The notes under the pieces were generated by a model. That model saw only the letters and a list, made by a program, of their open reading frames with translations, searched no databases and was not told the origin of the DNA. A program made the translations under genes and the position numbers. A stretch of 64,000 bases of DNA from Psychrobacillus psychrodurans (GTDB taxonomy: Bacteria; Bacillota; Bacilli; Bacillales_A; Planococcaceae), in assembly GCA_900114885.1 (NCBI GenBank), contig FOUN01000007.1, positions 62,001-126,000 of the forward strand. The letters run 5' to 3'. Positions 42,359-51,337 of this stretch are shown piece after piece. Every line of letters begins with the position of its first letter. Position 1 is the first letter of the stretch.

Positions 42359-44020
42359 ATGGAATGGGACGTCATTATAGTCGGTGCTGGACTTGCAGGA
42401 CTAGTTGCTACCGCTGAACTTGCGGAGGCTGGAAGGAAAGTTTTACTGCTAGATCAAGAACCTGAAGCATCACTTGGAGGGCAAGCTTGGTGGTCGTTTG
42501 GAGGATTATTTCTAGTAGATTCCCCAGAACAACGAAGATTAGGAATTCATGACTCCTATGATTTGGCTTGGCAGGATTGGTTAGGAACTGCAGGCTTCGA
42601 CCGTGAAGAGGATGAAGATCACTGGGCAAGAAAATGGGCGGAGGCTTATGTTCGCTTTGCGGCAGAGGAAAAACGAAATTGGCTTCATGCACAAGGTATT
42701 CGATTTTTCCCTGTAGTAGGTTGGGCAGAACGCGGAGGCTATCTTGCAGATGGCCACGGGAACTCGGTACCGAGGTTTCATATCGTATGGGGTACAGGAC
42801 CAGGTATTGTGAAGCCATTTGAGACTAGAGTTCGAGCTGCCATGTCAAAAGGAAATGTTGAATATAAACCGCGCCATCAGGTAGATGAACTTCTTATGGA
42901 CAATGGACGAGTTATTGGTGTGAGCGGTTCATTATTGACCCCTAGTTCTGCTGCTCGTGGAGAACCAAGCCCTAGAGATGTGATTGGAAATTTTCAATAT
43001 GTAGCTAAAGCCGTTATGGTAACAAGTGGTGGAATTGGCGCTAATCATGATTTAGTGAGGGAAAACTGGCCTTCTAGACTTGGCAAACCTCCTAAGCGTA
43101 TGATTTCTGGAGTTCCAGAGCATGTAGATGGACGTATGCTTGCCATTACAGAGAAGGCTGGAGGTCGCTTAGTAAACAAAGATCGTATGTGGCACTATAC
43201 AGAAGGTATTAAAAATTGGAATCCTATCTGGCCACATCATGGGATACGTATACTCCCAGGTCCATCTTCTATTTGGTTAGATGCCACAGGACAGCGTTTT
43301 TCTGCTCCTAACTTTCCTGGTTTCGATACATTGGGAACACTTGAGGCTATTCAAAAAACTGGATATGATTACTCTTGGTTTATACTTACAGAGAAAATTA
43401 TTGAAAAAGAATTTGCACTTTCCGGATCAGAGCAAAATCCAGATTTAACCGAAAAGAGTATTAAACAAGTACTGAAGCGAATTTTACCAGGACCTACTTC
43501 CCCAGTAAAAGCTTTCATGGAAAAAGGAGAAGACTTCGTCGTATCCAACAATTTAGCCAACCTTGTAGATGGGATGAATAAAATTACCGGGGACAATCTA
43601 TTAAATTTGGAGCATATTGAGAGACAACTAGTCGCTAGAGATCGTGAAATCGATAATAAATTTACAAAAGATCTTCAAATTACTGCCCTTAGAGGTGCTA
43701 GGAACTATATAGGGGATAAATTAATACGAGCAGCATCTCCCCATAAACTATTAGACCCTAAAAACGGCCCTTTAATTGCGGTTCGGTTAAATATCGTAAC
43801 TAGGAAAACATTAGGTGGACTGCAAACCGACTTAGATGGTCGAGTACTAAATGATAATGGAATTCCCATACCTGGTCTTTATGCAGCAGGTGAAGTAACC
43901 GGTTTTGGCGGAGGCGGAGTTCATGGATATCGCTCTTTAGAAGGAACCTTTTTAGGAGGATGTATCTTTACAGGAAGAGAAGCTGGAAGAGCACTGGTTC
44001 GCAGATTAAATCAAAATTAA
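42359..44020 (+). CDS. FAD-binding dehydrogenase (3-ketosteroid dehydrogenase-like)
   Basis: The 553-residue flavoprotein belongs to the fumarate reductase/succinate dehydrogenase flavoprotein fold. It has the N-terminal dinucleotide motif DVIIVGAGLAGLVATAELAE and, near the C-terminus, GLYAAGEVTGFGGGGVHGYRSLEGTFLGG for FAD binding. This subgroup is annotated as FAD-binding dehydrogenase or KstD-like. The substrate is unknown and no steroid genes are nearby. It is a solitary gene with its own terminator. Confidence 0.85.
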   Translation: MEWDVIIVGAGLAGLVATAELAEAGRKVLLLDQEPEASLGGQAWWSFGGLFLVDSPEQRRLGIHDSYDLAWQDWLGTAGFDREEDEDHWARKWAEAYVRFAAEEKRNWLHAQGIRFFPVVGWAERGGYLADGHGNSVPRFHIVWGTGPGIVKPFETRVRAAMSKGNVEYKPRHQVDELLMDNGRVIGVSGSLLTPSSAARGEPSPRDVIGNFQYVAKAVMVTSGGIGANHDLVRENWPSRLGKPPKRMISGVPEHVDGRMLAITEKAGGRLVNKDRMWHYTEGIKNWNPIWPHHGIRILPGPSSIWLDATGQRFSAPNFPGFDTLGTLEAIQKTGYDYSWFILTEKIIEKEFALSGSEQNPDLTEKSIKQVLKRILPGPTSPVKAFMEKGEDFVVSNNLANLVDGMNKITGDNLLNLEHIERQLVARDREIDNKFTKDLQITALRGARNYIGDKLIRAASPHKLLDPKNGPLIAVRLNIVTRKTLGGLQTDLDGRVLNDNGIPIPGLYAAGEVTGFGGGGVHGYRSLEGTFLGGCIFTGREAGRALVRRLNQN

Positions 44021-44093
44021 TAAGAAAACTATTCTGATTGAGGATTTGAAATATATACAAAAAAAGTATGAAGGATTCCAAAACTCATTACTT

Positions 44094-44130
44094 AAAAGAC
44101 GACATGATTAGTATAGTCATGTCGTCTTTT
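44094..44130. terminator. Bidirectional terminator after the FAD dehydrogenase gene
   Basis: A perfect 14-bp stem (44094-44107 and 44117-44130), AT-flanked, lies between convergent genes. Confidence 0.85.
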
Positions 44131-44157
44131 ATTGTTTTTATATATTACTGCTCTTCC

Positions 44158-44958
44158 TCACTGTAAGTAGTTATATATTTCCTCCCCAATTTGAGAAAGA
44201 ATTCGCTTCGATATTAAATCGTCTTCATCTTTTGATAAAACCGTTGCGATAAACTCTCGGTCACCTACATAAAAAATTCCAACGTCGTGACGAGTTCCCG
44301 GAATCCACCCTGTCTTATTAGCTAACTCCCATGGTGCCTTTCCATGATCAAAATCAGAATATGGAGAAGGTAATTTCTCTGGCAAACAATCACGTACTTG
44401 TTGTTTTTTCATGACATCTACCATTTGGTCACTAGCTTTATTACTCACTAATCCCCCTATAGCCATCTCATGTAAAAGGACACTTATGTCCACAGCTGCT
44501 ATGCAATTAGCACCTTTCGGATTAGGCTTACTTAACATAAGCTTGTTAAGAAAAGTGCTATATACCATACCAACTTCTTTCATCGTATTTTGGATACTTT
44601 CTACTCCTACCAGGTCGATTAATAGATTTGTTGCTGTATTATCACTTTGGATAATCATCAGCATAATAATGTCTTTAAGAGGTAACGATGAGCCCGGAGT
44701 AAAATGTTGAATTACACCTGAGCCTCCCACATAATCTTGTTCATCAAGAATTATTAAATCGGTGAGAGCCAAATCTCCCCGTTCCACTGCACTATATACC
44801 GAGGCCATGATAGGTAACTTAATAACACTTGCCGCATAAAAAAGCTCCTGTTCGTTATGCTCCCATTTCTCCCCTGAATTCAAGTCCTCTAAAACGATTC
44901 CCCAAGTCCCTTTTGACGGTACAATCAATTTCTCAATCCTACTTACAAGCTTCTCCAA
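44158..44958 (-). CDS. Class A beta-lactamase-like serine hydrolase without signal peptide
   Basis: The 266-residue protein has S-V-I-K (Ser44, Lys47), SDN (105-107) and KTG (215-217), the three class A boxes in order. It has no N-terminal signal peptide, and I see no ExxLN omega-loop motif carrying the deacylating glutamate of true beta-lactamases. It is therefore more likely a cytoplasmic esterase or peptidase. The start is a TTG behind GGGGGATGG. Confidence 0.82.
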   Translation of the reverse strand: MEKLVSRIEKLIVPSKGTWGIVLEDLNSGEKWEHNEQELFYAASVIKLPIMASVYSAVERGDLALTDLIILDEQDYVGGSGVIQHFTPGSSLPLKDIIMLMIIQSDNTATNLLIDLVGVESIQNTMKEVGMVYSTFLNKLMLSKPNPKGANCIAAVDISVLLHEMAIGGLVSNKASDQMVDVMKKQQVRDCLPEKLPSPYSDFDHGKAPWELANKTGWIPGTRHDVGIFYVGDREFIATVLSKDEDDLISKRILSQIGEEIYNYLQ

Positions 44959-45033
44959 AATCCATCCCCCTATAATAAATCAATTTGTTTTATTATAGAT
45001 CACAGTTATTTATTTGAATATTACAACAAACAG

Positions 45034-45067
45034 AAAAAGTGAACCGAATTGCATCAGTTCACTTTTT
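45034..45067. terminator. Terminator after the 58-residue gene
   Basis: Arms 45034-45044 and 45057-45067 form an 11-bp stem with A and T flanks, just past the stop at 45075. Confidence 0.75.
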
Positions 45068-45074
45068 TGATGTC

Positions 45075-45251
45075 TTATAAATCTTGATAATCTCTTTGAT
45101 ATTTACCGCCGTCTTTTACTTCTGAATGATATAGAGCCTTTAAAGCAAAGCTTTTCTCTAAATCATGCTCCTTCATAACTTCTTTTAACCGCTTGCTTAA
45201 TTCTGGGCTATATTTTACTAACTCTTCCATTTTAGATTTCGAATATTGCAT
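45075..45251 (-). CDS. Small protein of unknown function (58 residues)
   Basis: I start it at the ATG at 45251 (MQYSKSKMEELVKYS), behind AAGGAA. The 58-residue product is charged and helical, with no membrane segment and no recognised family. It is divergent from the TetM/EF-G-like GTPase gene, and their starts are about 100 bases apart. Confidence 0.5.
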   Translation of the reverse strand: MQYSKSKMEELVKYSPELSKRLKEVMKEHDLEKSFALKALYHSEVKDGGKYQRDYQDL

Positions 45252-45321
45252 ATTGTATTCCTTCTTCCTTCGTTGTTTAGTCTTCCTAGTATAGCACTGA
45301 ACAGGTTGTTTCACCGTAATT

Positions 45322-45330
45322 TGTTATAAT
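45322..45330 (+). promoter_or_regulatory. Extended -10 promoter of the TetM-like gene
   Basis: TGTTATAAT is an extended -10 element, 20 bases before the start codon. No good -35 is present. The short 5' leader leaves little room for a leader peptide. Confidence 0.5.
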
Positions 45331-45349
45331 TAAGTTCAGAGGTGAGAAC

Positions 45350-47275
45350 ATGCATAAAACCATTGGAATTCTTGCACATGTAGATGCTGGAAAGACTACT
45401 TTTTCGGAGCAGCTGCTTTACCATACAAATACAATAAGACAACGAGGAAGAGTTGACCACCAAGACTCGTTTCTTGATAGCCATACAATAGAAAAAAATA
45501 GAGGAATTACTATCTTTGCTGACCAAGGAATCTTTACTCACAATAATTCTACATACAATATTATCGATACTCCCGGGCATGTAGATTTTTCTCCAGAAAT
45601 GGAGCGTGCTATTCAAGTAATGGACTATGCCATTATTCTTATTAGTGCAGTAGACGGCATTGAGGGTCATACAGAAACTGTCTGGCAATTACTGCGTAAA
45701 CACAAAGTACCAACTTTTTTCTTTATCAATAAAACTGACTATGAAGGGACTGACCCAGCAAGCATTCTTGCTGAAATACGTGACACCTTATCGGACGACG
45801 TATGCGATATAACAAATACTTTCGACGAAGAACTAATTGAATTTATTGCTGAGAGAGATGAGACCTTATTAGAAACGTATATGGACAGCGGATTTGATAA
45901 GGACTTATGGACAAAAACGCTTCAGCAAATGATAAAGGAAAATAAAGTCTTCGCATGTGCCAGTGGCTCCGCATTAAAGGATTTTGGAATAATAGAGTTT
46001 TTAGAGAAACTAGATTTATTAACTACAACCTCCTATAAAGCAGACGATGCATTTGCAGCGCAAGTGTATAAAATTCGACATGATGAAAGTGGAAACCGTG
46101 TTACCTTTTTGAAATTAGTTAATGGAACGTTAAAAGTCCGTGATAGTGTAACCTACAACGAACAAACCGAAAAAATAACACAAATTCGGTTATATAGTGG
46201 CAATAAGTTTAAAACCATAGATCAGGCTATAGCAGGTGAACTAGTTGCTGTGACAGGCTTAACGAACGCTTCCATTGGGGATGGACTCGGCTCTCTTACA
46301 CAGAAAACTGCGTTCGATATGATTCCCACGTTAAAATCTAAAGTTCTCTTTGGTACTTCTATCCATGTAAAGGAAGTATTGCGTAGCTTTAAACTATTAG
46401 ATGCAGAAGATCCCTCTCTACGTGTATTTTGGGATGAGTATTTTCAAGAAATACATGTCCATGTAATGGGAGTTATCCAGCTAGAAGTACTCGAACAAAT
46501 AGTTTTGGAACGATTTGGTTTTCACGTATCTTTTGGTGAGCCTAAAATTTTATATAAAGAGACTATTGATAACTCCGTTCGAGGATATGGTCATTTCGAA
46601 CCTTTAAAACATTATGCTGAAGTGCACTTATTAATCGAGCCTGCTGCCAGAAACAGTGGAATTACCTTTGCAAATGTTTGTCATGCGAATGATTTATCCA
46701 TAGGCCATCAAAATCTAGTTAGCCATCACCTTTTCGAAAGAGAACATCATGGTTTACTAACAGGATCCTCCTTAACAGATGTGAAAATTACTTTGCTAAC
46801 TGGTCGCGGACATAACGAGCATACGCATGGTGGTGACTTTAGAGAAGCCACGTACCGTGCACTTCGACAAGGATTAGAAAAAGCTGAAAACATCTTACTT
46901 GAGCCATTTTATGACTTTACGATTAAAGTACATATGGACTTAATAGGCAGAGTATTATCCGATATTCAACAAGCAGCAGGAACCTTTGAACCTCCAGAAA
47001 ATATTGGAGATAAAGTTCTCGTAAAAGGAAGAGTACCTGTGGCTACATTTATGAAATATAGCACCATTTTTGCTTCATTCACCCACGGCAAAGGATCTCT
47101 TAGCTTAGTGTTTGGTGGTTATGATCGTTGTCACAATACACAAGAAATCATTGAAGCACTTGGTTACATTAAAGAAGCAGACCCTGAATATACATCTACT
47201 TCTATTTTTTGTGCTAAAGGAAAAGGATATCCCGTCTACTGGGATGAGGCCGAAGCAGCTATGCACTGCCTATAA
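45350..47275 (+). CDS. TetM/EF-G-like ribosomal translation GTPase
   Basis: The 641-residue protein is the length of tetracycline ribosomal protection proteins and has the EF-G domain order. It shows G1 AHVDAGKTT (8-16), G2 region NRGITI, G3 DTPGHVDF (73-80), G4 NKTD (about 127) and, late, the domain IV TGRGHNEHTHGGDFREA loop. TetM-family proteins have similar layout but a different loop sequence (YSPVSTPADFR). I would call it a chromosomal ribosome-protection-like factor; resistance is not proven. Confidence 0.83.
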   Translation: MHKTIGILAHVDAGKTTFSEQLLYHTNTIRQRGRVDHQDSFLDSHTIEKNRGITIFADQGIFTHNNSTYNIIDTPGHVDFSPEMERAIQVMDYAIILISAVDGIEGHTETVWQLLRKHKVPTFFFINKTDYEGTDPASILAEIRDTLSDDVCDITNTFDEELIEFIAERDETLLETYMDSGFDKDLWTKTLQQMIKENKVFACASGSALKDFGIIEFLEKLDLLTTTSYKADDAFAAQVYKIRHDESGNRVTFLKLVNGTLKVRDSVTYNEQTEKITQIRLYSGNKFKTIDQAIAGELVAVTGLTNASIGDGLGSLTQKTAFDMIPTLKSKVLFGTSIHVKEVLRSFKLLDAEDPSLRVFWDEYFQEIHVHVMGVIQLEVLEQIVLERFGFHVSFGEPKILYKETIDNSVRGYGHFEPLKHYAEVHLLIEPAARNSGITFANVCHANDLSIGHQNLVSHHLFEREHHGLLTGSSLTDVKITLLTGRGHNEHTHGGDFREATYRALRQGLEKAENILLEPFYDFTIKVHMDLIGRVLSDIQQAAGTFEPPENIGDKVLVKGRVPVATFMKYSTIFASFTHGKGSLSLVFGGYDRCHNTQEIIEALGYIKEADPEYTSTSIFCAKGKGYPVYWDEAEAAMHCL

Positions 47276-47294
47276 ATTTAAGGAGGAATAGTTC

Positions 47295-47762
47295 ATGATC
47301 GCTACAATTCATAACGAAAAGGGAATCTATCTCGCACGATTCGAAAGACAGTTCGATCACTCAGTGGAAACTGTTTGGGAAATGCTAACGGATAATGAGA
47401 AATTGAAACAATGGTTTGATGAATTAGAGATTGTCGATTTACGCCAAGATGGGTTAATTCAGTTCGATCTGCAGGACGGTTCATACGAGGATATGAAGAT
47501 TCTGGATTATGAACCACTAAAGACTTTAGTGTTTGAATGGGGCCAGGATATCGCAAGATTCGAATTATCCTCTTTATCCAATGGTTGCAAATTAGTATTT
47601 GTAGAAACAATTTCTACTATAACTGAACATACTCCGAAAGATTTAGCTGGTTGGCATGTTTGTTTAGATGTTATAAAAGCATTGCTAGATGGAAATTCGA
47701 TTAAGCGTGAAGATGATTGGAAAATCTGGTTCCAGAAATATAAAGAGCTTCTAAATAATTGA
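47295..47762 (+). CDS. SRPBCC (AHSA1/START-like) protein
   Basis: The 155-residue protein begins after AAGGAGG, 19 bases downstream of the GTPase gene, so they are probably cotranscribed. The AHSA1-type pattern is visible: ERQFDHSVETVWEMLTDNEKLKQWF near the start, a run of short strands, then a C-terminal helix (LAGWHVCLDVIKALLDG). The cavity ligand is unknown. Confidence 0.83.
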   Translation: MIATIHNEKGIYLARFERQFDHSVETVWEMLTDNEKLKQWFDELEIVDLRQDGLIQFDLQDGSYEDMKILDYEPLKTLVFEWGQDIARFELSSLSNGCKLVFVETISTITEHTPKDLAGWHVCLDVIKALLDGNSIKREDDWKIWFQKYKELLNN

Positions 47763-47799
47763 TAATACAGAAGCCTTTTTAACTTCTGCAAAACTACTA

Positions 47800-47827
47800 A
47801 AGCACTCCTTTTGCTGTCAGAGTGCTT
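47800..47827. terminator. Probable terminator between convergent genes
   Basis: AAGCACTC (47800-47807) and GAGTGCTT (47820-47827) pair around a 12-base loop. T runs on either side are weak, so confidence is limited. Confidence 0.4.
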
Positions 47828-47830
47828 TAC

Positions 47831-48439
47831 TTAATCCAATCGGTAGATTAAAAACCGTTCGTTATTATTTTCTTCGTATAAACCAGGGAGTCGAATCTCC
47901 TTGCATAATTCAAATACTGTTTGGATTTCAAGAAAATGACTATATTCTGTGGTTGGATAATAGAGAATGACATCCACTGAACGTGGAAAATCTTCCACCG
48001 ACCTTAGAATATTATCTATAACCTTTTGAAAAATCTGTAGAGAAAATGGATTAAAAAAATAAAACCGATTATCCTCTTTCTCTATATCATATCCTTCTGC
48101 AAATATATGTTCAAACTGAATGGAAGCTCTCGATTTCTTGGCACGCTCCATATATCTAGCTAAGTTCTCCATAGCCTCCTGATAGAGTTGCCCACTCATT
48201 TCTACCCCAACCGCTGAGGCATGTAAATGGTGGTAAACGTAAAAAGGGAATCTTCCCTTGCCACATCCAAAATCCACAAAACGATCGGTAGATTTCCACT
48301 CCTCATATTCGTCAAAAAGAACCTCTAAAGCTGAATACGGTGTTGCTTCATATCTATTGTAATGAGACGATTGATGCTGCCACTCTTTTACACCCTCTGT
48401 CTTAATACGTAATAATCTGTCATGTTCTTGTTCTTTCAC
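47831..48439 (-). CDS. Class I SAM-dependent methyltransferase
   Basis: The 202-residue protein has the SAM motif I FVDFGCGKGRFPFYVYHH (about 57-73) and an acidic VGVEM strand-2 end near residue 80. The likely catalytic NPF stretch is FYFFNPFSLQIF. The start is GTG, 6 bases after GGAGG. The substrate cannot be inferred. It follows the CapA-like gene by 14 bases. Confidence 0.82.
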   Translation of the reverse strand: MKEQEHDRLLRIKTEGVKEWQHQSSHYNRYEATPYSALEVLFDEYEEWKSTDRFVDFGCGKGRFPFYVYHHLHASAVGVEMSGQLYQEAMENLARYMERAKKSRASIQFEHIFAEGYDIEKEDNRFYFFNPFSLQIFQKVIDNILRSVEDFPRSVDVILYYPTTEYSHFLEIQTVFELCKEIRLPGLYEENNNERFLIYRLD

Positions 48440-48453
48440 ATGTTACCTCCAGC

Positions 48454-49560
48454 TTACTTTACTCCAAATACATGCTGTTGAACCCACGCATCTGTTTTCC
48501 CAATCTCACCCTCAACATCTTTTAAAAAGTTAACCGTATAGGTCTCACCCTTCATAACAGCTGTCGATATGAAGCTAGGATTCTCTATAGTCATTACTTG
48601 TTCACCATTCACATTTTTCTTTAAAACTTCTATTTTAGCAATCCCACCAATATTAGTATACTCATCTTTTTGACCCGAGAAAAAATTTCCTAACGAATAA
48701 AACACATGTGTCCGATGACCACTTTCTGAAATAATCAGTTCATAAGGTTGAATAACATGAGGGTGATGACCAAATATAATATCTGCACCTGCATCTGCAA
48801 TCGACTGTGCCAGCTTTTTCTGCGTATCATTAGCCTCAAGGTTATATTCTGCCCCCCAATGGATGCTAACAATAATAAAGTCTACTTTTGCTTTTAACTC
48901 TTCAATATCCCCTACAATTCGATTCTCATCTATCTGATTTACTAAATAGCCCTTTCCTTCTGGAGTTTCATGCCCATTTGTTCCATACGTATATCCCAGA
49001 AGTCCAAGTGATATATTATCCACTTGGAATATTCTATCGGCCTGTTGATCCTCTATCGATTTATAAGCACCAATATACGGCATTTCTACCTTCTCCATCT
49101 GTTGAATTGCTTCTAGAAGACCTTCTTCTCCTTGATCGAGTGTATGATTATTAGCTATCGATAAAACGTCTACACCAGCATCTTTTAAGTCTCCAATAAT
49201 ATGTGGAGGACTAGAAAAGTTAGGATAACCAGACACTCCAAATGCTCCACCTGCCGGTAAGGATTCTTGATTTGCTATTAACAAATCAATGGATTTCAAT
49301 TCATCTAGCACAGGAGAAAAAGAAGGAATAAAACTCATATAATTATAAAGCGGTAAATGTAGTAATACATCTCCAATCATCGCAATCTCTATTTTTTCTT
49401 CCCCATAATTCATATAAAATGTCGAAAATTGTTTCCCGTGGAACTCTTTATTAAATTGAGTAGGTTTCTCTATTTGTAGATTAAAGTATAACAATACTGA
49501 AATAACAACGACTAAAAAAGCAGCTAAAGCCTTGATAAATAACACCTCCACTCCAATCAT
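48454..49560 (-). CDS. CapA-family putative metallophosphatase, membrane-anchored
   Basis: The 368-residue protein has an N-terminal membrane helix (about 9-26) and an extracellular CapA/PgsA domain with IAMIGDVLLHLP (about 58), SIANNHTLDQGEEGL, SIHWGAEYN and GHHPHVIQPYE metal-binding motifs. CapA proteins act in poly-gamma-glutamate or related surface polymer handling; no pgs genes are nearby. The ATG at 49560 has no clear ribosome site. A GTG at 49545 lies 5 bases after GGAG and may be the true start. Confidence 0.83.
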   Translation of the reverse strand: MIGVEVLFIKALAAFLVVVISVLLYFNLQIEKPTQFNKEFHGKQFSTFYMNYGEEKIEIAMIGDVLLHLPLYNYMSFIPSFSPVLDELKSIDLLIANQESLPAGGAFGVSGYPNFSSPPHIIGDLKDAGVDVLSIANNHTLDQGEEGLLEAIQQMEKVEMPYIGAYKSIEDQQADRIFQVDNISLGLLGYTYGTNGHETPEGKGYLVNQIDENRIVGDIEELKAKVDFIIVSIHWGAEYNLEANDTQKKLAQSIADAGADIIFGHHPHVIQPYELIISESGHRTHVFYSLGNFFSGQKDEYTNIGGIAKIEVLKKNVNGEQVMTIENPSFISTAVMKGETYTVNFLKDVEGEIGKTDAWVQQHVFGVK

Positions 49561-49711
49561 GTACTTCGATTGCGTTACTTATACAAAATAATCTTTATAT
49601 ACTTATAAGGATAATAGCCGCTGTCTATTCTCGGCCCTTTCATAGTATACAAGACAGACAACATTTCTTATATACAATTATGTTGCTGAAAAATAGCAAA
49701 GGAAGGTAAAC

Positions 49712-51337
49712 ATGAACTTAGAAAATAGCAAATGGTACAAGTGGCTGCCTAGGAGAGGTCGTCCTTTACGAGTACGAAAAAAAGGAGTTATAAGTAATGC
49801 TCAAAAGTCGAGCAACAAAGTAGGAGTTGTGCTCCCGGTGTATAACCAAGAAAGGGAGTATTTATTTGATTGTGTACAGGCTATTGAGAACCAAACGTAC
49901 CGAAACTTTGAATTAGTAATTGTCATTGATGGGGCAAATGCTCAAACTGTAAAAGCAGTATATGAAGCATCTAAGCTTTTAACATGTAAGTTTTCCATTA
50001 TTCATCGCGTTTTCAATAAGGGCATAGCTTACTCCTTAAATGAAGGCTTTGAAAAATTGCTTGATTGCCCCCTTTTGACTTGGATATCTAGTGATAATAA
50101 ACAATGGCCAAACTTCCTTGAAAAATTAGTAGAAACGATGAAGAACGCTACTCCCGAAACAGTTTTAGTATATTCGCTTTACCATCCTATTGATGAAAAA
50201 GGACTCTCTCGAGATTTAAATAACACTTGGTATCAAGCACTCAATGAGATGATGAAACGGCCAAAAGAAGAAATTATGTTAACTTGTTTTATTGGTGCTT
50301 CCTTTCTCTTTACTAGAGAAGCATATGAACAAGCAGATGGCTATGACCCTAAATATGGACTAGTTTCTGACTACGAATTTTGGATTAGATTAATGCCTCT
50401 AGGTGAATTTTTATTCTTGCCAGAACCTCTCATGGATTATCGTCTAAATGGTAAACATTCTTTAACGACGATAACGGCCTCTGAAGATTTATTTCTCCAA
50501 AGTATGTCCGCAAGTTTAGATCATAGAAGAAAAAATGGTGATAACCCTAAAGTCACTGTTATTATTACGGCCTGTAACCACGAAAAGTATATAAAAGAAT
50601 GTATACAAAGTGTATTAAGCCAATCATTTTCTAATTTTCACATTGTCGTAATAGATGTAGGTTCAACCGATTCGACTTTAAGTAAAATCTATTCAATGCA
50701 CGATACTCGAATCATTCCCATTCATATAAGTAAAAGACATAAAGCTGATGCTCTCAATATCGGATTGGAATATGTTCTTGGAGAGTACGTATTAGAATTA
50801 GACGGAGATGATTGGATTGATCCCGCTACACTGGAGACCATGGTGAATGAAATGGATTCACTTGCCGAAAATGTAGGTTTGGTCTTTGCAAACAGAAAGA
50901 TTTGGTTCGAAGAAAACGGTGTTTTACGTGAGGGATCTATTCACAAGGGGCTTAACTATGCAGACAAATATGAAGTATTGGAAAAGTTTCAAACGCATTG
51001 CCCAAGAATGTATCGTTACTCCGCACTTAAAGAATTAAATGGTTGGATGTCTACAATTCAAGGAGAACCTCTTTTAGCAGATGATTTTGCAATGTTCTTA
51101 CGTCTTGCTGAGCACTACAAGCTACACTGGATTGACAAAGACTTATATCATCAGCGTCGACATAACACCAATATAACTATAAAAGAAAAGGAAATATTAA
51201 ATAACCAATTCCGTATACTTGCTCAAGAAACATTACTACGTTGGGGGAATCTGTATAAAGCAAATTTTGAAGTAATTGATGGTACTATAACGAAAATCAA
51301 TTTAGTTCCCACTGGAAAAGAGATGACTAAACAATGA
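49712..51337 (+). CDS. Glycosyltransferase with two GT2 domains
   Basis: The 541-residue protein contains two tandem GT-A family 2 domains. The first opens with VGVVLPVYNQEREYLFDCVQAIENQTY (about 37-64), the second with KVTVIITACNHEKYIKECIQSVLSQSF (about 278-304) and has LDGDDW as the DxD motif (about 362). The N-terminus is basic (LPRRGRPLRVRKK). It ends in a 4-base overlap with the epimerase gene, which should supply UDP-ManNAc. A surface or spore polysaccharide is likely; the acceptor is unknown. Confidence 0.87.
   Translation: MNLENSKWYKWLPRRGRPLRVRKKGVISNAQKSSNKVGVVLPVYNQEREYLFDCVQAIENQTYRNFELVIVIDGANAQTVKAVYEASKLLTCKFSIIHRVFNKGIAYSLNEGFEKLLDCPLLTWISSDNKQWPNFLEKLVETMKNATPETVLVYSLYHPIDEKGLSRDLNNTWYQALNEMMKRPKEEIMLTCFIGASFLFTREAYEQADGYDPKYGLVSDYEFWIRLMPLGEFLFLPEPLMDYRLNGKHSLTTITASEDLFLQSMSASLDHRRKNGDNPKVTVIITACNHEKYIKECIQSVLSQSFSNFHIVVIDVGSTDSTLSKIYSMHDTRIIPIHISKRHKADALNIGLEYVLGEYVLELDGDDWIDPATLETMVNEMDSLAENVGLVFANRKIWFEENGVLREGSIHKGLNYADKYEVLEKFQTHCPRMYRYSALKELNGWMSTIQGEPLLADDFAMFLRLAEHYKLHWIDKDLYHQRRHNTNITIKEKEILNNQFRILAQETLLRWGNLYKANFEVIDGTITKINLVPTGKEMTKQ

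Noticed and set aside
45311-45688. Minus-strand ORF of 125 codons opposite the TetM-like gene
   Set aside because: It overlaps the start of a clear GTPase gene and its product is a composition artefact rich in Ser, Cys and Lys.
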